Origin: Abyssibacter profundi | GTDB lineage: Bacteria > Pseudomonadota > Gammaproteobacteria > Nevskiales > OUC007 | Assembly (NCBI RefSeq): GCF_003151135.1 | Contig: NZ_QEQK01000011.1 | Span: forward strand, 100,448 to 164,447 | Direction: 5' to 3' | Length of the DNA stretch: 64,000 nucleotides | Shown: in pieces, positions 7,693-17,069 of the stretch | Layout: each line of letters starts with the position of its first letter | How positions within the stretch are numbered: position 1 is the first letter of the stretch | Notes under the pieces: model-generated | Databases searched by the model: none | The model's input: only the letters and a program-made list of their open reading frames with translations | What the model was told of the DNA's origin: nothing | Program-made: the position numbers and the translations under genes

Positions 7693-9795
7693 TCAGGCGG
7701 CGTCGCGTTCCTCGTCAGTCGGTGTTGGATCGACGACCGTGTCATCGAAGTCCAGGTCTTCGGCGTCTGCAGTCTCGGCCGAAGGTAGCTTAAAGCCGGC
7801 GACAGACTCACGCAGTTTGACGGACAGGGCATTCAGGTTGGACACGGCTGATGCCGTCGTGTCCGAGGCCACCTGCGTCTGTCCTGCAATGTCCTGAATA
7901 ACCTGGATGCGGCCGGCCAGGTCGGTGGCGGACTCGGTCTGTGTGCGGGCGTCGTTGGAGATGTCCGAGATCAGGCGCGACAGGTCGGTCGAGGATGCCT
8001 CGATGCGGTCCAGCGCCTCACCGGCGGCCTCGGACAGCTGGGCATTGCTCACCACGTTGGTGGTGCTGCGCTCCATCGACACGATGGCTTCGTTGGTGTC
8101 GGCCTGAATCGTCTTGACCAGGGTTTCGATCTGCCGGGTTGCGTTACCAGCACGCTCGGCCAGCCGCTGCACTTCCTCTGCCACCACCGCGAACCCGCGA
8201 CCCGCCTCGCCGGCCATGGCCGCCTGGATCGACGCGTTGAGCGCCAGGGTGTTGGTTTGTTCGGCGATGTCATTAATGAACTCGATGATGTTGCCGATTT
8301 CCTGCGACGATTCACCCAGGCGCTTGATGCGTTTTGCAGTTTCCTGAATCTGGTCTCGCAGGGCGGTCATCCCGTCCACGGTTCGACGGACCGTCTCGGA
8401 ACCGGTGTGCGCGGTTTCAACCGAGGCTTGGGCGTCCTGGGCGAGTTCATCAGCGCGATGCGACACCTGCTGCATGGACTGCGACATGGCGCCAATGGCT
8501 TGCGAGACGCTGTTGATCTCATCGGCCTGGCGACGTGATGCCGCGTTGAGCTGCTGCGTCACTGCTTCCGTGCCGGAGGCTGACTGTGTGATCTCATCCG
8601 AGGTGGCGGTAATCGTACCCACCAGGCTACGCAGCGTATCGATGGTGTAGTTGATCGAGTCGGCGATCGCGCCAGTGAAATCCTCGGTCACCGTGACATC
8701 TACGGTCAGGTCACCATCGGCCAGCGTGGTGATCTCGTCCAGCAGACGCAAAATGGCTTCCTGCTGCGCGGCATCCGCTTCTTCCAGCTCGCGGGCACGG
8801 GCACGGGCCTGGCGCAGCAGCACGGTCACGAAGATGACCAGCAGAATCACGGTAATGCCACCGAGCACGTAGCCGTGCAGCGCCTCGAGCTGACGACCAT
8901 CCCGGTAGTCGAGGAAGGACTGCTGAACGTTGTTTTCGGCCGTGAACTTCACGTTGTTGCGCAGGCGGGAGATCTCGGCCGCAGCGCTCTGCACCACGGC
9001 CAGTTCCGTGGCTTCTTCGGTGATCGTGGTCACGCTCTCGCGGATTTGCTGCATGCCCGCCAGCGCATCCGCCACAGCGGCATCGACGGTTTCGATCCGG
9101 GCTGGCTGGAAGCCCAGGCCTTCTCCGCTGAGGAGCTGCCGCAGCTGTGCGCTCAGGGCGTCCACGTTCGCGGCCAGCTCGGTCGCCAGCGTGTCGGCAT
9201 CATAGCCCTGCTGGCTGACCGCAGCGGCCTGCACCGGCAGTTGGTTGACCTGGACGAGCAAGTCCGCGGTCAGCGTGATCTGTTCTGCCGGCGCACTTCT
9301 CGTGGCCAGGGTGCTGATGGCGGATTCGAGGGGAGCGGTGACCTCGGGGGCCAGATTCTCGATGGCAGCGGCTTCCTGCTGTATCAGCACATAAGCGGCG
9401 CGTCGATCCAGAATCTCGTCGATGGCGTCCGACATCGGCTGGAACTCGGCCTCCAGGGCGTCGATGTTCTCCTGCAACGGCGCCGGAGCCGGGGGCAGGT
9501 TGATGAACTCATCGCCCTCGCGCATGGCGTAAATGTTGTCTTCGAAGGTCAGACGCAGGCCTTCCATGTTGCGCGTGTCTGGTGGCAGTCCACGCGTAAT
9601 ATCGTCAGCCAGCCGTGCGATGTTCTCGGCCACTGAACTCGAGTCGACGGACAGGGCGATGTAGTCGCGATCCCACTGCGCGACCTGGTCCACGCGGTAA
9701 AGAATGAACAGCGCGGCGGCGATGGATGTCATCGCCAGCAGTAGCAGCAGAATTGCTAGTCGGGTTCCCCGAACCCGCTTGGCTCCCTCAGCCAT
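7693..9795 (-). CDS. pilJ: Pilus chemosensory receptor PilJ (methyl-accepting protein)
   Basis: 700 residues, close to P. aeruginosa PilJ (about 680). TM1 at about 13-33, a helical periplasmic domain to about 305, TM2 at about 307-327, a HAMP-like region to about 390, then a methyl-accepting signalling domain to about 660. The hairpin tip reads [20 protein letters not shown] and continues [18 protein letters not shown]. PilJ senses retracted pilin or surface contact and signals through PilI to ChpA. A short acidic C-terminal tail follows. It is 22 nt downstream of pilH; in Pseudomonas both genes lie inside pilGHIJK, so this pair has been separated from the rest. Confidence 0.95.
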   Translation of the reverse strand: MAEGAKRVRGTRLAILLLLLAMTSIAAALFILYRVDQVAQWDRDYIALSVDSSSVAENIARLADDITRGLPPDTRNMEGLRLTFEDNIYAMREGDEFINLPPAPAPLQENIDALEAEFQPMSDAIDEILDRRAAYVLIQQEAAAIENLAPEVTAPLESAISTLATRSAPAEQITLTADLLVQVNQLPVQAAAVSQQGYDADTLATELAANVDALSAQLRQLLSGEGLGFQPARIETVDAAVADALAGMQQIRESVTTITEEATELAVVQSAAAEISRLRNNVKFTAENNVQQSFLDYRDGRQLEALHGYVLGGITVILLVIFVTVLLRQARARARELEEADAAQQEAILRLLDEITTLADGDLTVDVTVTEDFTGAIADSINYTIDTLRSLVGTITATSDEITQSASGTEAVTQQLNAASRRQADEINSVSQAIGAMSQSMQQVSHRADELAQDAQASVETAHTGSETVRRTVDGMTALRDQIQETAKRIKRLGESSQEIGNIIEFINDIAEQTNTLALNASIQAAMAGEAGRGFAVVAEEVQRLAERAGNATRQIETLVKTIQADTNEAIVSMERSTTNVVSNAQLSEAAGEALDRIEASSTDLSRLISDISNDARTQTESATDLAGRIQVIQDIAGQTQVASDTTASAVSNLNALSVKLRESVAGFKLPSAETADAEDLDFDDTVVDPTPTDEERDAA

Positions 9796-9817
9796 GATGT
9801 CTCTCCCGTAGCGGCGT

Positions 9818-10183
9818 TCAGGCGCTGATGACGCCGTTCACCTTGGTTATCAGTTCCGATTCTTTGACCGGCTTGACGATGTATTCGCGGGCGCCCTGGC
9901 GCATGGCCCACAGCTTGTCCGTCTCCTGGGACTTGCTGCTAATCACCACGATCGGAATATTCGACGTCTCGGCACCGCGAGACAGGGTGCGTGTGGCCTG
10001 GAAGCCATTCATGCCCGGCATGACCACATCCATGACGATGACATCCGGCTTTTCGACGCCGGCCTTTTCAATGGCAGATTCGCCAGTCAATGCTTCGACG
10101 ACCTCAAAGCCGTTCTTTTCCAGCATTTTGCGAAGGTTCGCAATGTCAGTCGGCGAGTCGTCAACCAAAAGTACGCGCGGCAT
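9818..10183 (-). CDS. pilH: Single-domain response regulator PilH
   Basis: 121 residues from ATG 10183 (GGGGG upstream); an upstream in-frame start would add 24 residues with no CheY similarity. CheY-like: acidic pair VDDS (8-10), phospho-acceptor in [14 protein letters not shown] (Asp52), conserved Ser in [11 protein letters not shown] and Lys in YIVKPVKE. The sequence [20 protein letters not shown] and [18 protein letters not shown] is characteristic of PilH. It is phosphorylated by ChpA and opposes PilG in control of pilus extension and retraction. First gene of the pilH-pilJ pair; the 176 nt upstream should hold the promoter. Confidence 0.93.
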   Translation of the reverse strand: MPRVLLVDDSPTDIANLRKMLEKNGFEVVEALTGESAIEKAGVEKPDVIVMDVVMPGMNGFQATRTLSRGAETSNIPIVVISSKSQETDKLWAMRQGAREYIVKPVKESELITKVNGVISA

Positions 10184-10359
10184 GGTTCCCCCACTTGTCG
10201 TATGCAGTGTTAATGGCTTGGTGGCCCAAGCATCTGGTGTCTTCAGCCGGCGCATGCGATCTGGCGAACGCGCGAATTCCGGTCAGAGACGCTAGTTCAA
10301 ATCGAACGATTCGATTCCCCGCAGTCATCATACAAGAACATGACGGGCAATTCGGTTTC

Positions 10360-11607
10360 TCAGACGAGCGCAACGGGCTGACCGTCGCGCCAGACCTCGG
10401 CCACCGTCCATTGCAGCTCCAGGCCTTGCATCGGCGTTCCGTATCCGGCGCTGCGCATGGCTTTGGGGTCGACCTGGTGATCCAGCGGCTTGAGTAGAAC
10501 GCCATGGGCTGGCGACCCCGGCGCGGTCGCCACAGGTTCGAGCCCGAGGATGCGGGAGGGGGCATCGACCAGCAGCTCGACGACTCGGCGCAGTCCCCAA
10601 CTGTTCTGCTGAGCCAGTGTGGCCATTGCCGGAACGAGTTGCTCAATTGTGGAGCCACCCGGCGCCGTCAGTGGATACGGGTCCGTCTTGGCGTTTTCGT
10701 CTTGTGGTGCATGGTCTGAGCACACGGCGTCCACGGTGCCGTCGCCCACCGCGGCGATGAGCGCCTGGCGGTCGACGTCGGTTCGCAGCGGGGGATCCAG
10801 CCGGTAGGCGGGGTCCAGTCCATCCAGGACCTGATCGGTTAGGAAGAGGTGGTGGGCGGCCACGTCGCAGGTCACCAACACGCCATCGTGTTTGGCCGCG
10901 CGGATCAGGGACAATGCACGGGCTGTGGTTAATCGGCCCAGGTGAAGCCGGCAGCCTGTGTCACGCGCCAATTCCAGCGCGATCGCCGTGCCGATGGCCT
11001 CTGCACTTGCGGGGATGCCGGTGAGCCCCGCGCGCATGGCCGGGCGTCCTGCATGGGCGACACCTTGGCCCGCCAGACTGGCCTCGACGGGGTCCAGATG
11101 CACCGTGCAGCCGATGCCGGCGGCATATTGCAGGGCCTGTCGCAGCAGCATGACATCCGGCAGTCGCCGGGGCTGGGCGACGCCGACGCAGCCGGCGGCG
11201 AGTAAGGCCTCCAGATCGGAGAGCGCCTGTCCGGCAAGACCTTCTGTCAATGCGCCAAGCAGGTGTACCGACGCCTCCGCATCGCGGGCGCGATCGCCGA
11301 TCCAGTCGACGACCGCCGGTTGGTCCACCACCGGTTGACTATCCGGCGGCACGCACAGGCTGCCGACACCCGCGCGGACCGCAGCAGTGGTTTCGCTGCT
11401 CAGGGTGGCTTTGTGTGTGGCGCCCGGCTCGCGGACACGCGCGCACAAATCCACGGCCAGTGGTAGCCACCAGCCGCCGTCGGTATCGATGATTTCCGCG
11501 CCTGCGGCGTCGGCCGGGGGCGCGGCGAACTGACCGTCGATGATCCACAGTTCCGAGGCCGGGTCATCGTGGCGCGTCAGGTTTTGCAGGCAGCGGATAA
11601 CGCTCAT
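10360..11607 (-). CDS. pyrX: Non-catalytic dihydroorotase-like subunit (PyrC'/PyrX)
   Basis: 415 residues with an amidohydrolase fold, overlapping pyrB by ATGA. Active dihydroorotases have DxHxHLREPG after the first strand, with both His binding zinc; here it reads [11 protein letters not shown], so both His are gone. The usual lysine-carboxylate region is also changed. The late CSDHAP segment and [10 protein letters not shown] are kept. In Pseudomonas the inactive PyrC' is needed to assemble a dodecamer with PyrB, and I infer the same structural role here. A separate active dihydroorotase must lie elsewhere in the genome. Confidence 0.92.
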   Translation of the reverse strand: MSVIRCLQNLTRHDDPASELWIIDGQFAAPPADAAGAEIIDTDGGWWLPLAVDLCARVREPGATHKATLSSETTAAVRAGVGSLCVPPDSQPVVDQPAVVDWIGDRARDAEASVHLLGALTEGLAGQALSDLEALLAAGCVGVAQPRRLPDVMLLRQALQYAAGIGCTVHLDPVEASLAGQGVAHAGRPAMRAGLTGIPASAEAIGTAIALELARDTGCRLHLGRLTTARALSLIRAAKHDGVLVTCDVAAHHLFLTDQVLDGLDPAYRLDPPLRTDVDRQALIAAVGDGTVDAVCSDHAPQDENAKTDPYPLTAPGGSTIEQLVPAMATLAQQNSWGLRRVVELLVDAPSRILGLEPVATAPGSPAHGVLLKPLDHQVDPKAMRSAGYGTPMQGLELQWTVAEVWRDGQPVALV

Positions 11608-12569
11608 GACTGGTGGGCCCCGATGATCATGGCCATGACCGCCATACGAATGGCCACGCCGTGACTGACCTGCTCCAGAATGACGGACTGCTTGCCATAG
11701 GCCACAGGCGCCGCAATCTCAACGCCGCGGTTGATGGGGCCTGGGTGCATGAGCAGGGCGTCTGGCTTGGCGTAGCCGAGCGTGTGTTCATTGAGTCCAA
11801 AGCCGCGATGAAAGGCCGAGCCTGCTGGTAGATAGTGGCCTGACATGCGCTCGCGCTGCAGCCGCAGCAGCATGACGACATCGGCATCGGCCAGGCCGCT
11901 GCGCAGGTCGTGATGAACCGACACGCCCAGGGCATCCAGCTCCGGAGGCACCAAGGTCTTGGGGCCGACCACCCGAATGTCCTGAGTGCCCAGTGCCTGG
12001 AGGGCGTGAATGTCCGACCGGGCCACGCGTGAATGCAGCACGTCGCCGACAATGGCCACGCTGAGGCCGGCAACATCCGGCTTGTGGCGGCGGATGGTGA
12101 AGACATCCAGCAGACCCTGAGTCGGGTGCGCATGGCGACCATCGCCGCCGTTGAGTATGGCCACGCCGGGTGCGGCATGACGGGCAAAGAACTCGGCCGC
12201 TCCGCTTTCGCCATGCCGAATCACGAACATGTCCACATGCATGGATTCCAGCGTCTTAAGCGTGTCGAGCAGGGTTTCGCCCTTGGTCGTGGACGAGCTG
12301 CGGCCCTCGATGTTCAACACGTCTGCGGACAATCGATGCGCCGCAAGTTCGAAGGCGCTACGCGTCCGGGTGCTCGCCTCGAAGAACAGATTGACCACTG
12401 TGCGGCCACGCAGCAATGGCACTTTCTTGACGTCGTTCCGAGTCACTGGAACAAACGATTCGGCGGTGTCGAGGATCTCGGTGGTCAGGGCCCGGCCCAA
12501 TCCTTCGGTGGTCAGCAGATGCCGGAGCCGACCGTCATCGGTGAGCTGAATGCGGGCGGCGCCGCTCAT
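11604..12569 (-). CDS. pyrB: Aspartate carbamoyltransferase catalytic subunit
   Basis: 321 residues. Condenses carbamoyl phosphate with aspartate, the first committed step of pyrimidine synthesis. Carbamoyl phosphate site [15 protein letters not shown], the flexible loop [21 protein letters not shown], and [11 protein letters not shown] near the end are all present. It overlaps pyrR upstream (ATGA) and pyrX downstream (ATGA), giving a tightly coupled pyrR-pyrB-pyrX unit. No pyrI regulatory subunit is present, consistent with the PyrB-PyrC' dodecamer type. Confidence 0.97.
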   Translation of the reverse strand: MSGAARIQLTDDGRLRHLLTTEGLGRALTTEILDTAESFVPVTRNDVKKVPLLRGRTVVNLFFEASTRTRSAFELAAHRLSADVLNIEGRSSSTTKGETLLDTLKTLESMHVDMFVIRHGESGAAEFFARHAAPGVAILNGGDGRHAHPTQGLLDVFTIRRHKPDVAGLSVAIVGDVLHSRVARSDIHALQALGTQDIRVVGPKTLVPPELDALGVSVHHDLRSGLADADVVMLLRLQRERMSGHYLPAGSAFHRGFGLNEHTLGYAKPDALLMHPGPINRGVEIAAPVAYGKQSVILEQVSHGVAIRMAVMAMIIGAHQS

Positions 12570-13069
12570 GCCGTGACCTCGATGCGCAGGGCCAGCGGGT
12601 CGGGGCCGGTCAGCCGCAGGTGGCCGCCTGCGGGCAAGGCGTCGAACACATGCCCGACGACATCGGGTGCGATGGGCAGTTCACGGCCCGGGCGGGTGGC
12701 CAGCACGGCCAGGAGGATGCGGTCAGGTCGACCGTAGTCGAAGAGTTCGTTCATGGCTGCGCGGATGGTCCGGCCGGTGTGGAGCACGTCATCAACCAGC
12801 AGAACCACCCGGTTGTCGACCGACACAGGCAGATCGGAGGGGCGAATCTGTGGATGCAGGCCGATACGGCTGAAATCGTCTCGATAAAAGCTGATGTTGA
12901 TGGTCCCTAAGGGGCCGTCCAGTGCCAGTCGGCTCGCCAGTGCGTCGGCGACCCAGACGCCGCCGGTGTGAATTCCGATGACCACCGGGTCCAGGGCGGC
13001 GATGTCTATCGCATGGAGCGCGTCGGCCATCCGGTCCAGTAGTTGAGCGGTCTCGGGTGTGTCAGTCAC
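12566..13069 (-). CDS. pyrR: PyrR bifunctional regulator / uracil phosphoribosyltransferase
   Basis: 167 residues from GTG 13069; the frame stays open to 13129 but the extra residues lie inside ruvX and look nothing like PyrR. A type I phosphoribosyltransferase fold with the PRPP loop [19 protein letters not shown] and the early [11 protein letters not shown]. In Gram-positives PyrR attenuates pyr mRNA; in gammaproteobacteria its regulatory role is less clear and it may mainly salvage uracil. It overlaps ruvX by 8 nt and pyrB by 4 nt. Confidence 0.92.
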   Translation of the reverse strand: MTDTPETAQLLDRMADALHAIDIAALDPVVIGIHTGGVWVADALASRLALDGPLGTINISFYRDDFSRIGLHPQIRPSDLPVSVDNRVVLLVDDVLHTGRTIRAAMNELFDYGRPDRILLAVLATRPGRELPIAPDVVGHVFDALPAGGHLRLTGPDPLALRIEVTA

Positions 13070-13508
13070 GGCCGAGCCAGTCGGACAGGATGTGGGCAGC
13101 GGCCACTGCATCGCGGCTTTGGCCGGCAACCGGGGTGAGGTCTGCTTCCAGGGAGGTCATGCGTTCTTCGGCCGGGTAGACAGGTAAATGATACCGGCCT
13201 TTGAGGCGGCGGCAGAAGCGTTCGGCCGCCTCGGTCATGGGCTGGCGCTGGTCATCCAGGGTCAGCGGCACGCCGACGACCAGCCCCACCGGTTGCCAAG
13301 CCGCCAGCAACTCCGCGATCTGAGACCAGCGCTGCTTGGTCTGGTTGTCGATCGTGGCAATGGGTTTGGGCTGCCTGGACACCGTATCGCCGACCGCAAC
13401 ACCGATTCGCAGGCTGCCGTAGTCGAACGCCAGATAAACCCCAGCGGGTCGATCCTGCAGGTGTTCGGCCGGGCTCCTGGCGGGCGAATCAGGCGTGTCC
13501 GGCATCAC
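13062..13508 (-). CDS. ruvX: RuvX/YqgF, Holliday junction resolvase-like, pre-16S rRNA nuclease
   Basis: 148 residues. RNase H fold: YLAFDYGSLRIGVAVGD (first catalytic Asp), LVVGVPLTLDD, YPAEERMTSLEA (catalytic Glu) and a final SRDAVAAAHILSDWL with the last Asp. YqgF is an essential enzyme that trims the 5' end of 16S rRNA and has also been linked to recombination. It overlaps yqgE by 20 nt if the first of two adjacent ATG codons is used; the pairing yqgE-ruvX-pyrR is conserved in gammaproteobacteria. Confidence 0.95.
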   Translation of the reverse strand: MMPDTPDSPARSPAEHLQDRPAGVYLAFDYGSLRIGVAVGDTVSRQPKPIATIDNQTKQRWSQIAELLAAWQPVGLVVGVPLTLDDQRQPMTEAAERFCRRLKGRYHLPVYPAEERMTSLEADLTPVAGQSRDAVAAAHILSDWLGRD

Positions 13509-14049
13509 CGGACAGCACGGTCAGGTCGACACCCAATAGCTTGAGCGAAGCCTCCCAGCGCTCGGGGGGCGCGGTCGAAAAGAGAATTTGCCGGTCCACC
13601 GGCGTATTCAGCCAGGCGTTATGCAGCAACTCCTCCTCCAGCTGGCCGGCGTCCCAGCCCGCGTAGCCCAGGGTGATCAGGTACTCCTCGGGGCCGCTGC
13701 CCAGGCCGATGGCTTCGAGAATATCGCGCGAGGAGGTAATGGCCAGCGACTCGCTGACCTGGACGGTTGACTCCCAGGTCGTCCCAACAGAGTGCAGCAC
13801 AAAGCCACGTTCCGGCTGCACCGGCCCGCCCCAGAACACCGGGTCTTGGTCAAGATCGCGCTCACAGGGGACATTCATGTGGCTTAGCATGCTGGCCACT
13901 GACAGGTCGGAGGGCCGATTGATCACGAGGCCCAGGGCGCCCTGCTCGGAGTGTTCGCACAGGAACGTGACGGTCTGCTCGAAATGCTCATCGTCAAGGC
14001 TGGGCATTGCGATCAGGAACTGGTTCTTGAGTTCACTGCCTGTCGTCAT
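13489..14049 (-). CDS. yqgE: YqgE/AlgH family protein
   Basis: 186 residues from ATG 14049, which matches the family start (LKNQFLIAMPSL). DUF179 fold with FEQTVTFLCEHSEQGALGLVINRP and the late LGYAGWDAGQLEEELLHNAWL. Molecular function is unknown; AlgH affects alginate regulation in Pseudomonas. An upstream in-frame start would add 12 residues without similarity. Followed directly by ruvX. Confidence 0.95.
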   Translation of the reverse strand: MTTGSELKNQFLIAMPSLDDEHFEQTVTFLCEHSEQGALGLVINRPSDLSVASMLSHMNVPCERDLDQDPVFWGGPVQPERGFVLHSVGTTWESTVQVSESLAITSSRDILEAIGLGSGPEEYLITLGYAGWDAGQLEEELLHNAWLNTPVDRQILFSTAPPERWEASLKLLGVDLTVLSGDAGHA

Positions 14050-14133
14050 GCCCGCAGTATCACGCCGCGGCCGGGGGCACCGCAAGCAAAGTTCGGGTCG
14101 CCACCGGAATCGCGGGTGCGCCCATCTGCGGGC

Positions 14134-14670
14134 TCAGGTGCTCGCTGCCGGCAGGCGGTCGTGAATGCGCCCGGCCAGCCAGCCGGTCAGCGCCCCGAAG
14201 AGCAGCGCGGCCGTCAGCAGCACCGGCAGCAATGTCAGCAGCCCCGGGTGAGGAATAAACCAGCTGTAGGCCACCAGAAACTGCCCGCTCATGTGCGCGC
14301 AGGCCGCCGCGACGCCCAGGCCGATCGGGCTGAACTGCGCCAGAGGCAGTGCACGATTCCACAGTGTCAGCGCGCCCAGCGCGAGCAGGCTGGCCCCGGC
14401 ACCGGCCAGGCTCAGCAAAAAAGTGGGTGTCAGAAAACTCCCGATGAGCAGACTACCGACCAGGACGCGAAGCAGCTGCACCCAGACCGCAGCTCGAAAA
14501 TCGTGGCGGAGCAGCACCAGTAGAGTGATGACATTGGCCAATCCCGGCTTGATGCCGGGAATCGGCGTGGGGACGCCGGCCTCGAGGATGTGAATGACGA
14601 TCGCCAGGGCGGCAAAGCCGGCAATCATGTGATCACGGCGCTGTGGATGCAGGGGCACACGTCGGGTCAT
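14134..14670 (-). CDS. Gx transporter family membrane protein (heptaprenyl diphosphate synthase component I-like)
   Basis: 178 residues with five or six transmembrane helices. IHILEAGVPTPIPGIKPGLANVITL is the hallmark of the Hpre_diP_synt_I / Gx transporter family, whose fold resembles substrate-binding components of ECF vitamin transporters. It overlaps the NusG-domain-II gene by ATGA, with apbE next. Relatives occur with a NusG-domain-II-type partner and ApbE in flavin-linked electron transfer loci (EetB in Listeria, as I recall it). A role in membrane flavin or quinone-linked electron transfer is inferred; the annotation heptaprenyl synthase is probably misleading. Confidence 0.8.
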   Translation of the reverse strand: MTRRVPLHPQRRDHMIAGFAALAIVIHILEAGVPTPIPGIKPGLANVITLLVLLRHDFRAAVWVQLLRVLVGSLLIGSFLTPTFLLSLAGAGASLLALGALTLWNRALPLAQFSPIGLGVAAACAHMSGQFLVAYSWFIPHPGLLTLLPVLLTAALLFGALTGWLAGRIHDRLPAAST

Positions 14671-15038
14671 TGGCTGATCCCATCGAACTCTGTCTTGGCA
14701 CTTTCCAGTGACAGGCTGACGCGATTCGGCAGGCAGGCCGTTGCATCGTGCGCGGCTTGCATCCAGCCCGAGCGAATACAGACCTTACGGCGGCAGGCGG
14801 ACGCGACAAACCGGATGCGGCCATCTCGGACTTCGAAATGACTGGCGCCCTGACGACCATGCACCGTGAAGCGGGCGTCCACATGCAAAGGGACGCGCAG
14901 GGGCGGCTGTTGTTCTGCACGCACCAGGGCATGCGTCGGTGGCCCGGCCGCTGGTGACCAATACTGGGCGTATAGCGCGCCGATGGCCGTCGCCAATATC
15001 AGGATGAGCGCGATATCTGCCGGCGACGGGCGACTCAC
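14667..15038 (-). CDS. NusG domain II-containing membrane-anchored protein
   Basis: 123 residues from GTG 15038, whose GTGA overlaps the apbE stop. One N-terminal membrane helix (about 9-24) followed by a small beta domain: FTVHGRQGASHFEVRDGRIRF, then ACRRKVCIRSGWMQ and ACLPNRVSLSLE. The pattern of a C-x4-C pair and a later ACLPNR is diagnostic of stand-alone NusG-domain-II proteins, which are not transcription factors. It is the middle gene of a coupled set with ApbE and a Gx transporter protein; function is not established, but an extracytoplasmic redox role is likely. Confidence 0.82.
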   Translation of the reverse strand: MSRPSPADIALILILATAIGALYAQYWSPAAGPPTHALVRAEQQPPLRVPLHVDARFTVHGRQGASHFEVRDGRIRFVASACRRKVCIRSGWMQAAHDATACLPNRVSLSLESAKTEFDGISQ

Positions 15039-16096
15039 GGAGCCACAGGGTCGGGTGCGAATTGCACATCGGTGAGCCACTGGGCGCGGTGTCTGAATCC
15101 CGGGGTGGCGTGGATGCGGCCGTCGGCATCGACCAGCATGGCGTACTTGAGCGCAAACTCATCGACGAGTGCATGAAACTGGTCGGGGCCACCGACAAAG
15201 AGCGCCGTGGCCAAGGCATCAGCCAGCGCCGGGTCACCATGCACCACGGTGCTGGATTGCGCCCCGGTCGAGGGCTCGCCGCTCCGCGGGTCCAGGACGT
15301 GGTGGTAGCGGCGGCCAGCATGTTCGAAATAGCGTTCGTAGTCGCCACTGGTGAACACGGATTCGCCATCTTCCAGTTCGAGGGCCACGAGCAGTCGTGG
15401 CGCCTCTTCCGGCGGTCGTGGATGGCGTACGGCAATCCGCCAGGGACGCGATTCCGCATGCCCGATCACCTGCAGGTCGCCTCCGGCATTGACCATCGCG
15501 TGTTCGATGCCGGCATCGCGCAGTTGCTGTAGTGCGGCGCCGACCGCCGCACCCTTGGCCATGGCGCCGAAATCCAACATCAGCCCGGGGGCGCCGACTT
15601 CAAGCCTGTCTGCGGTCAGCTGGGCTCGGGCCAGACGATGGGGGCGCTGGAGCGCAGCGGCCAGTTCCGCATCGGGCGGTGGTGTCTCGCGAAAGTGCTC
15701 TGGATCATCAAATCCCCAGAGCTGCACCAGAGCGCCGAGCCCTGGGTCAAAGGTGCCCTGGCTGTCGTCGGCGACGCTTTTGGCGGCCGCAAGCAAGGGT
15801 CGCAAGCCCTCGGGAACGGTCGCGCCGGGGTTGTCGGCCAGCGTCTGGTTGAGCTGCGCGAGCGCGCCGCTGCCTTGCGGGGACCAGCGTTGTTGGAACC
15901 GGTTGAGCTCGGACTCGACGCTGGAGACCAGCGTCGCCAGGTCCTCGTCTTCGCGATGTGGGGCGCGCAGCGTGATCGTGACCAGCGTGCCCATGACATA
16001 GATCTGACGCTCGAACCGCGCGTCGCCTTCCCGGCCACGCAGCACCAGCACCCCGATCATCAGCAGGATCAACCCGCCGCCGATCCAGCGTCTCAT
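15035..16096 (-). CDS. apbE: FAD:protein FMN transferase ApbE
   Basis: 353 residues from ATG 16096, which overlaps the gshB stop by ATGA-type coupling; a longer frame upstream lies inside gshB. One N-terminal membrane anchor (about 5-19) without a lipobox cysteine, then the ApbE domain: YVMGTLVTITLRA, GTFDPGLGALVQLWGF, LDFGAMAKGAAVG, HAMVNAGGDLQVIG and YHHVLDPRSGEPSTGAQSSTVV, with the late Asp in DALATALFV binding Mg2+. ApbE attaches FMN covalently to Thr/Ser in target proteins outside the cytoplasm. No target with an FMN-binding motif lies nearby. Confidence 0.95.
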   Translation of the reverse strand: MRRWIGGGLILLMIGVLVLRGREGDARFERQIYVMGTLVTITLRAPHREDEDLATLVSSVESELNRFQQRWSPQGSGALAQLNQTLADNPGATVPEGLRPLLAAAKSVADDSQGTFDPGLGALVQLWGFDDPEHFRETPPPDAELAAALQRPHRLARAQLTADRLEVGAPGLMLDFGAMAKGAAVGAALQQLRDAGIEHAMVNAGGDLQVIGHAESRPWRIAVRHPRPPEEAPRLLVALELEDGESVFTSGDYERYFEHAGRRYHHVLDPRSGEPSTGAQSSTVVHGDPALADALATALFVGGPDQFHALVDEFALKYAMLVDADGRIHATPGFRHRAQWLTDVQFAPDPVAP

Positions 16097-17031
16097 GAGC
16101 TTTCGATGGCGTCGAACAACAGGCCTGCGATGTTGATGCCGTACTGGGCATCGAGTTCGCGGACGCAGGTCGGGCTGGTGACGTTGATTTCCGTAAGGTA
16201 GTCGCCGATGACGTCCAGCCCGACAAAGCGCAGGCCATGTTGGCGCAGCGTGGGGCCCACCTGCTCGGCGATCCACCGATCCCGGTCGCTCAGCGGTCGA
16301 CCCTCGCCGCGTCCGCCCGCCGCCAGGTTGGCACGGGTCTCGCCTGATTTCGGGATGCGCGCAAGACAAACATCAACAGGCTCACCATCGATCATCAGAA
16401 TGCGCTTATCGCCCTCGGTCACCGCCGAGATGTAGCGCTGCGCCATAATCGCGCGTCGGCCGTTCTGCGTCAGCGTTTCCACGATGGAGCCGCGATTCGG
16501 ATCATTCGCGCCCACACGAAAAATGCCGGCGCCACCCATGCCGTCCAGCGGTTTCAGAATGCAGTCTGCGTGTTCGTCAACAAACGCCTGCAGCCGCGCC
16601 ATCTCCATGCTGACCAGTGTCGGTGCCGTGCAATGCGCGAATCCCGAAATCGCTAGTTTCTCGTTCCAGTTGCGCAGGCTGTCTGGGCGGTTGACCACCT
16701 GCACGCCCTCGGCTTCTGCGCGGCTGAGCACGTGTGTGGCGTATAGGAAGGCGTCTTCGACCGGCGGATCCTTGCGCATGAGCAGCACGTCCAGCTCGGC
16801 CAGCGCGGCATCCTCTGCTGCGCCCAACGTGTACCAGTCCGTGGGGTCATCACGGACCTGGAGTGACCGGCGACGCCCCATGGCGCGGCCATCGCGAATA
16901 CTCAGGTCCGGGATCTCGTAGTAGTGCAGGGCATACCCGCGACGCTGAGCCTCGAGCAGCATGGCCAGCGTGGTGTCCTTGACCGGCTTGATGCTGGCGA
17001 TGGGGTCCATCACCACGCCCAGTTGGCGCAT
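16093..17031 (-). CDS. gshB: Glutathione synthetase
   Basis: 312 residues, the usual length. ATP-grasp ligase joining gamma-glutamylcysteine and glycine. MRQLGVVMDPIASIKPVKDTT is the conserved start; LLMRKDPPVEDAFLYATHVL, ILKPLDGMGGAGIFR (ATP loop), GDKRILMIDGEPVDV and FVGLDVIGDYLTEINVTSPT (metal-binding Asn region) are intact. It lies 38 nt after gshA, so both steps of glutathione synthesis are in one operon. Confidence 0.97.
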   Translation of the reverse strand: MRQLGVVMDPIASIKPVKDTTLAMLLEAQRRGYALHYYEIPDLSIRDGRAMGRRRSLQVRDDPTDWYTLGAAEDAALAELDVLLMRKDPPVEDAFLYATHVLSRAEAEGVQVVNRPDSLRNWNEKLAISGFAHCTAPTLVSMEMARLQAFVDEHADCILKPLDGMGGAGIFRVGANDPNRGSIVETLTQNGRRAIMAQRYISAVTEGDKRILMIDGEPVDVCLARIPKSGETRANLAAGGRGEGRPLSDRDRWIAEQVGPTLRQHGLRFVGLDVIGDYLTEINVTSPTCVRELDAQYGINIAGLLFDAIESS

Positions 17032-17069
17032 GTCGATCTCTCCTGTTGCGCTGCGGTCTGGCGCAGCGT

